Source of the DNA: Nymphaea colorata
Taxonomy: Eukaryota; Streptophyta; Magnoliopsida; Nymphaeales; Nymphaeaceae
DNA: 60,000 bases
Direction of reading: 5' to 3'
NCBI RefSeq assembly: GCF_008831285.2
Contig: NC_045147.1
Span: forward strand, 9,952,334-10,012,333
The position numbers and the translations under genes were made by a program. The notes under the pieces were generated by a model. It worked only from the letters and a program-made list of their open reading frames with translations, made no database searches and had not been told where the DNA came from. Shown one piece after another: positions 57,291 to 60,000 of this stretch; within the stretch, counting starts at the first letter, position 1; every line of letters begins with the position of its first letter.

Positions 57291-60000
57291 GACGGGATAC
57301 GAAATGATTTAACTATAGATCCTTATTGTAATAAAACCAAGGCTGCCTAATCGAATTGAATGGATTACAAGGCAGGATAAGGGGAACCAAGGGCCAAAGG
57401 TTGGCACTGTTATGCTATGAACGGCCAAAAACTGATAACCTCCATTTTCAACCACAGAACACAGGAAACACCTAGATCGTTCCATGTATGAGACCCTTGG
57501 CATATGTCCCTTGAAAAATCACCCCTTGCACAACTAACTTTTAGTGTGAGATATATATTGTGACCTTTGGGAGTGGCCTGTTCCGAAGGCCACGTTACGG
57601 CGACTTCCTTAAAATGAATATGGTTCAAAGGTATCTTGGGAGTTGCCGGTTAAATGTGAGAAAAAATCATATTTGATGCCTAACTTCTGGCGTTTATCTA
57701 TCAGGTTTGCTTGCCTAGAAGGTTAGGCATGCGACATCCCTAAGTTGAAGAGATTAAACAGGACACGTCTCTTGGCAAAAATCTTATTGTAGTCTGTCTA
57801 GCCCTAGCTTGCCAATGAGGAAAATGTGTATCAAACTAGAAATGGTACTGCCAACCTCCTTTTAAATGCATTGATATGAACAATTGGTGCTCTCAAACAA
57901 AGCCTAATATACCTATAGAATTGAAAGACAGGAGCACCATCATTTCCTAACTTTGATCTAGCGGCTAGGTGTCAAAGAAAAAAGCCACTGATATTGGAAA
58001 AATTAGAAAATGTGGTCGATTTCGAACAGACGACAAAGATACCAAAAGCAATACGCAAACACGAAGGGGGAAAGCAAAATGTCATGAAATAGATAAAGTT
58101 GAAATAGATATTTTTTTTGTTGAGAGACACTATACATAGTAACCTCAAATTTAAAGATTCAAGAAAAAATCTTAAACAGTGCAAATACATAGTAAAATAT
58201 TTGAGGGCACTAATATGCAATCATCTAAATTATGTGGGACCAAGTGGCAAACTGCCCACACAAGCCAAGATGTGTCTCTGGTTGAAACAGGCAATAAGGT
58301 TCTAGGTTGAGTTTGATTGCCTTCAATTTAAGATCCGAGTAAGAGATCCTCACCAATCTCGCATCTCGAATCACTTATGGGAACAGTTTCTTACTGTTCG
58401 ATGCATATGCTCCACAGACTTAGATAGATTCATGAAACACTATGTTACGATATTCTTTGAATCTGCCCTAATCTTTGGGGTGGATTTATGGTACAACAAT
58501 GGATTGTTGTTGTTGCCAAACACCCCAAAAAGAAACAGGTTTCTTGGCAATTATGGTAGGAATAGTTGGCCTTCCATGCTTGTTTCCCCTCACTCAATAG
58601 ATTTTATTTTCTCTCTTAGCTGTTGCTTGGTTCTTTCGTTTTTTTTCTCTCTCTCTTGCTTCCCAGACTAGTTTAAAAACCAGTCTTTAATACCGAGGAA
58701 TCTCTTATTGACCAGACATTTTAGTAAGGATTTCTAGGTAGAAAACCAGTGGCCCTACAAAAATTAGTCTATGAAAATGCACCCATACCATACGTCTGCC
58801 AGACCAGACTTCGTTTAGTTTAAGAGAATTCTTTACTTTCAAATATGTGCATCACACGTCTCTCTAACTAATAATACATTCAATCTTTAATTAAATGAAG
58901 AACTCAACTGCCAGTTAATTTGATGTGTTTGTTCGGTGCATGTTATCATGTTCTTGATCCGTCAGACTTTGAGTTGTTTTGACTGTTGACAAGAAACCCA
59001 CCGTTGAAGGTGGCATTAATCAAAGCGTTGATTAAGATAACTTTTTTATTTATATGAAGAAAAATATAATATTTATGTAACTTTGACTCCTTCTGGGTCT
59101 ATTAAGAAAATTTTATTTCTTAGTTTTTTTTTTCTTTTAATCGTGAATCTTTGCTCTTAATTATGAATCAGAGGAGCCTGATATTTGCCAATTTTCTGAC
59201 TAGGCTCATGATTGCTGATGACAACTCACAACTGCCAACCAAGGACTTAACTAAAATACTTAGGACCTATTTAAAATCTCAGTTGAATTGACATAAATAA
59301 TCATAAGAAAATAATTTCCATGGTAAATAACAATGAACTGTCATTTCCTAGAGTAAAGTAACTATTACTCTTAAATTGGAACCGACAACTTTGAAAACAT
59401 CCAAAAATATGAAGTATTCAGAAATGCTTAATAACATTTGGCAATTAGCAGAAAGTCATTCATCTACATGGAATTGGCAGACATGAAGGCGGCAAAACGA
59501 TCACAGGTAAACGTTCTTGATTTTGCATCATAAAAATGTGTTAAGATCACGAGAAATGTGAAAGATTGTGAAGAACTTTATAGATTTTTGGCTTTTGCAA
59601 GATTTATCGCAAATGTTAAAAAAAATCTCATTTATCTCAAATTCCAGAAGATTCTTGCATTTATTCCAAACGTGCGGAGAATGTGATAGATCATGGGTTC
59701 CTAGGAGATTTTGTTCCAAATGTTAAGAAAGATCATGTTTATCTCAAATTGCTAAAATTTTTCCTCATTTGTCGATAAAATTTGCGCAACTAACGAGGTG
59801 CAATACTTATTTTAAATGCGGGAAATCTTTATTTTTTGCAAGCAAATCTCGGAATCGATAAATACCAAGAGATATTATCAGATCTGTCTAATCAAATAAA
59901 AAAAGTTAAACGAAGTAGAAACAGATCCAACAAAATTAATCCAAGTTTAGAAATTGACATATGGCCGGCCTTCAACTTGGCACCTTTCACATTTTCTTTT

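Larger units (their letters stand above)
56865..60000. other. 3' UTR and downstream intergenic DNA
   Basis: After the poly(A) candidate the sequence is AT-rich, with a (CT)n microsatellite at 57264-57290. A diffuse duplicated segment around 59580-59760 repeats AATGTTAA(A/G)AAA...TTTATCTCAAATT. No coding frame with family resemblance was found on either strand. Confidence 0.5.

Noticed and set aside
57309-57628. Minus-strand frames downstream of the host gene
   Set aside because: Short, overlapping, without recognisable motifs or splice context.

Overview
The window is nuclear DNA from a flowering plant. It is AT-rich, has GT-AG introns, and is full of plant-type Ty1/copia LTR retrotransposons whose primer-binding sites match plant initiator tRNA-Met. 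I cannot name the species. Very large transposon-filled introns are typical of big-genome woody or early-diverging angiosperms, but that is only a hint.

There is essentially one host gene, on the + strand, covering almost the whole window. Sixteen coding exons from 1196 to 56864 (1,670 coding nt, about 555 residues) join in consistent phase. They encode a short-chain dehydrogenase/reductase (SDR) fused to a medium-chain zinc-type quinone oxidoreductase, the architecture of Arabidopsis NQR/ARP (At1g49670). The first ~75 residues, including the SDR nucleotide-binding motif, lie upstream of the window. The protein ends in AKL, a plausible peroxisomal PTS1 signal.

The rest is intron, mostly transposons. 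Intron 1378-11511 holds a full-length copia (A, 5965-11350, target-site duplication AATTT). The 22-kb intron 13396-35455 holds a nested stack: an old copia D (pieces from 16277 to 35051) is interrupted by X (16552-27232, TSD AATAT), which carries Y (16797-21970, TSD ATATC); D is interrupted again by Z (27311 to ~32250, no right-hand LTR). A truncated relative F (~14570-16276) carries a MITE. Intron 36583-41381 has two solo LTRs, one holding a hAT-type MITE with an 8-bp TSD. Intron 42517-43707 has another solo LTR. Intron 43795-56648 holds copia B (44016-54703, TSD GGTAC) with copia C (48867-54228, TSD CACGC) inside it, then a MITE and a 113-bp tandem triplication.

Every LTR element or solo LTR whose orientation I can read is antisense to the host gene. 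Element C has an uninterrupted gag-pol frame and near-identical LTRs, so it is the best candidate for a recently active element. Downstream of 56864 I see a 3' UTR and poly(A) signal, then AT-rich sequence with no recognisable gene. I see no prokaryotic features, CRISPR, rRNA or tRNA genes.
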